Assembly: GCA_045107045.1 (NCBI GenBank)
Contig: JBGCFR010000044.1
Coordinates: 1-64,000 of the forward strand
Source: Putridiphycobacter sp045107045
GTDB taxonomy: Bacteria; Bacteroidota; Bacteroidia; Flavobacteriales_D; Crocinitomicaceae
Direction: 5' to 3'
DNA length: 64,000 bases
In this document: one piece after another, positions 61,986 through 64,000 of the stretch
Layout of the letters: every line of letters begins with the position of its first letter
How positions within the stretch are numbered: position 1 is the first letter of the stretch
Translations under genes and position numbers: made by a program
Notes under the pieces: generated by a model
What the model was told of the DNA's origin: nothing
The model's input: only the letters and a program-made list of their open reading frames with translations
The model's database searches: none

Positions 61986-62021
61986 GCAAGAGCGCCCAAA
62001 TATGTGGTTGGACGTTCTTGC
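61986..62021 (-). terminator. Rho-independent terminator of the rightmost gene
   Basis: GCAAGAGCGCCCAA (61986-61999) and TTGGACGTTCTTGC (62008-62021) pair over 14 positions with two wobbles and an 8-base loop. On the minus strand it is followed by TTTT. It separates the 62-64 kb gene from the four-gene operon. Confidence 0.8.
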
Positions 62022-62041
62022 CGCTAGAATTGCTTTTAGCA

Positions 62042-64000
62042 TTATTGCTTTACTACTTTTTCGACAATAGTTTCGTTATCAGTAGTAATTTTTGCTATGT
62101 AGGTACCTCTTTCAAATTGTGTTAAATCAGCTTTTAATCTTGATTGTTCTGAAAACGATTCAGAAATTATTATTTTGCCATCAAGGCCTAATATTGTTAA
62201 TTTACCTGATGCCGTTTGATCGAGTATGAGACTTACCAGTCCACTGGTAGGGTTTGGATAAACATCTAAGTTTATGCTTTTGGAAGTTGTTTTTAAACGT
62301 CCTTCTGGATCAGGAAATTCGCAGCCAATAACCATATTATCAATGACTAAATTTTCACACCCCTTTTTACTAATGCTGACTGTTAAAATACCATCACCTG
62401 GGTATCCACCTTGTAATATTTCACCACCGATTTGAATAATATCTCCATCTAATAGCCAGGTAATAGTTACAGTTGGGTCATCACCATATCCTTGACCTAT
62501 AATATGAAATATTGGGTCTTGACCAGGACAATAAATCATATTAATTTGTACTTCATCCGGACAACAAATTTTAAAAATTAGCCTAACATCATCTCTTACA
62601 GGTTCACATCCAGGGATTGTCACAACTACAGAAATATTTACGCTTGCAGTGTAGCTCATTTGCAGTGTAGTACCACCTGTTTGTATTAAATTACCGCCCT
62701 GATACCACTGAATAACAGTATTGGTATTGTCAAAACCTTGATTAGCAATAGTAATTAATCCATGATGGTCACCAATACAAGCTATAATATCTGGGCCAAG
62801 ATCAGGGGTTGGTATGTTATTAGAAATAGTAAAAAAGTGTGTTGCTGTATGACATCCGAAATTATCTGTTATGGTTAAGGAATAATTGCCAGGTTGGGTT
62901 GGTATAAAGCAAGGATTTGTGCCTAAATTAACATTTGGATCAACCAGACCCCAGTTATATGTGTAAAGAACTCCCATAGGTGGTGTAGGTCCACATATCT
63001 CCAATTCATTTCCCTCACAGTTGTAAAATATGGACGGTAAATCAATAACAATGGGAGGAACTACAGTTACTACTATTTGATCTGAAATATATTCGTGTTT
63101 ACATCCCGGCGTATATACTCTCACTTCTAGTACTCCACCATTTGCAAGAATGGATGTATTGCTAAAAACTGTACCACCAGATTGTACTAAGGTTGGGCCT
63201 ATATACCAACCAATACTAAAACCGGTATCAAATCCTTGTCCAGTGATATCAATTTGAGGGAAATTAGTACCTGAGCAAAGATTTAAATCAGAACCTAGAT
63301 CAACTGCGTAATTGCAACAGCTATTTATGTTTTGATTAGCTAGTGTTGCAAAAAATAAGCCATTTGTTGGTGAAGTGTAGTTTAAATTGTCAATTGTAAG
63401 ATTATTATGGTAATATCCCACAAATTTTGCTTCATTATTTTGATTAGTTAATACATGTATTCCTTGTGCAGATTGACTATTTGCAAGAGAAGTAGACCAA
63501 AGAGCAGTCCCACTATTTTTATCTAGGATCGTTGCATGAAATTTTGCATTATTTATGCCACCCGGATGGTAATGCCCAGTTGCAATTACGTCTCCGCAAC
63601 TATTATGATCTAGTTCATAAATAACGGTAGTTGTAGTAAGGTTTGAGGTCCAGAGTAAGCCACCATTAGAATTGTATGATGCAATACTATTTTTTTGACC
63701 GGATGCAATATTACCAGAAGTTTGATGTATTTTTAAAACATGCCTTGTGTTTCCAGATGCATTTGAATGCTGTTTAACTCCAAAAGCTGAATCGTAATTC
63801 CCTTGGTTGTCTAATTTAAGAAGAAATGAATTAGTTCCATTTGATGCCGGAATAGTTATACCACTTAAAGTCATGGTGTTAGTAAAATGTCCAGTAACAT
63901 ATATGTTACCAGAATTATCAATGTCTAAATCAGATCCTTTTACACTATTACCTGATGAAGTGATTGACTTTACCCAGAGTAATTGTTTTGGAGCCACACT
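62042..64000 (-). CDS. Exported multidomain protein with propeller and Ig-like repeats and T9SS type A sorting domain (partial)
   Basis: The gene enters from the right edge; at least 652 codons are present, and the N-terminus with its signal peptide is outside. The visible start has SBBP-type beta-propeller blades (NSGNIYVTGHFTNTMTLSGI, NGGLLWTSNL). Then come three Ig-like modules of about 85 residues (CSGTNFPQIDITGQGFDTGFSIGWYIG, CIGDHHGLITIANQGFDNTNTVIQWYQGG, CPGQDPIFHIIGQGYGDDPTVTITWLL) with a PKD-like module near 325-395. It ends in LDVYPNPTSGLVSLIL...FERGTYIAKITTDNETIVEKVVKQ. It is probably a secreted or surface adhesin. It has its own terminator at 61986-62021. Confidence 0.85.
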   Translation of the reverse strand, partial: SVAPKQLLWVKSITSSGNSVKGSDLDIDNSGNIYVTGHFTNTMTLSGITIPASNGTNSFLLKLDNQGNYDSAFGVKQHSNASGNTRHVLKIHQTSGNIASGQKNSIASYNSNGGLLWTSNLTTTTVIYELDHNSCGDVIATGHYHPGGINNAKFHATILDKNSGTALWSTSLANSQSAQGIHVLTNQNNEAKFVGYYHNNLTIDNLNYTSPTNGLFFATLANQNINSCCNYAVDLGSDLNLCSGTNFPQIDITGQGFDTGFSIGWYIGPTLVQSGGTVFSNTSILANGGVLEVRVYTPGCKHEYISDQIVVTVVPPIVIDLPSIFYNCEGNELEICGPTPPMGVLYTYNWGLVDPNVNLGTNPCFIPTQPGNYSLTITDNFGCHTATHFFTISNNIPTPDLGPDIIACIGDHHGLITIANQGFDNTNTVIQWYQGGNLIQTGGTTLQMSYTASVNISVVVTIPGCEPVRDDVRLIFKICCPDEVQINMIYCPGQDPIFHIIGQGYGDDPTVTITWLLDGDIIQIGGEILQGGYPGDGILTVSISKKGCENLVIDNMVIGCEFPDPEGRLKTTSKSINLDVYPNPTSGLVSLILDQTASGKLTILGLDGKIIISESFSEQSRLKADLTQFERGTYIAKITTDNETIVEKVVKQ

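Noticed and set aside
1..64000. tRNA, rRNA, CRISPR array, insertion sequence or prophage
   Set aside because: I looked for T-loop-like GTTCGA contexts, regularly spaced repeats, transposase motifs and phage genes and found none. The tail-fibre-like gene at 60892 stands alone, and such genes are common chromosomal genes in this phylum.

Overview
The window reads as chromosomal DNA of a Bacteroidota bacterium, most likely a free-living Flavobacteriales-type lineage. It is AT-rich. Several start sites carry the Bacteroidota promoter pattern (TTG, about 19 bp, TAnnTTTG), and recognisable Shine-Dalgarno sites are scarce. Many products are typical of the phylum: type IX secretion (T9SS) C-terminal sorting domains of types A and B, TonB-dependent receptors with carboxypeptidase-like regulatory domains, DUF4249, DUF2480 and DUF3098 proteins, a LytS/LytTR pair, short tail-less SSBs and a fused alpha/beta 2-oxoacid dehydrogenase E1. 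I see no tRNA, rRNA, CRISPR array, transposase or prophage.

Layout. 1-2.6 kb: the 3' end of mutS, an HNH-like zinc protein and a GT-C glycosyltransferase. 2.6-8.8 kb: a heavy-metal efflux cluster made of a His-rich exported small protein, a CzcA-type RND pump continuous with a TolC domain, and a His-rich adaptor lipoprotein. 8.9-15.5 kb: an unknown gene pair, an exported WD40-caspase protein on the minus strand, DUF2480 and an exported TonB_C-vWA protein. 15.6-18.1 kb: the E1 fusion behind a strong promoter with a repeated operator-like element. 18.1-23.0 kb: a palindromic intergenic element, an AddB-like nuclease, bcp and recA, followed by a string of RNA hairpins. 23.2-29.7 kb: an NtrY-like kinase overlapping a cation/proton antiporter gene, then two short ssb genes and a Rof-like antiterminator.

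29.9-38.6 kb: a PKD/T9SS protein; a minus-strand operon of TonB-dependent receptor, LytS-type kinase, LytTR regulator and PqqB-like MBL hydrolase; a divergent PAS/HisKA_2 kinase; and a MarR regulator with matching palindromes in its own promoter and in that of the next gene. 38.6-51.3 kb, all minus strand: a protein that is only a signal peptide plus a type B sorting domain, an S9 peptidase, a zinc-finger protein, truB-uppP-DUF3098-ftsX, a DUF4249/TonB-receptor pair, and M48 peptidase-PAP2-like-rpoN. 51.4-64.0 kb, all minus strand: large exported proteins, four of them with closely related type A sorting domains; the last one runs off the window edge.

Most readable gene teamwork: three-part metal export (2.6-8.8 kb), envelope and lipid-carrier maintenance (ftsX-DUF3098-uppP with truB), and a secretion operon (51.4-61.9 kb) that ends at a strong terminator. 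Nothing here is a complete, clearly new system. The best leads are the secreted WD40-caspase, the CzcA-TolC continuous ORF, the MarR operator pair, the hairpin array after recA, the cargo-less type B sorting protein and the recently duplicated sorting domains.
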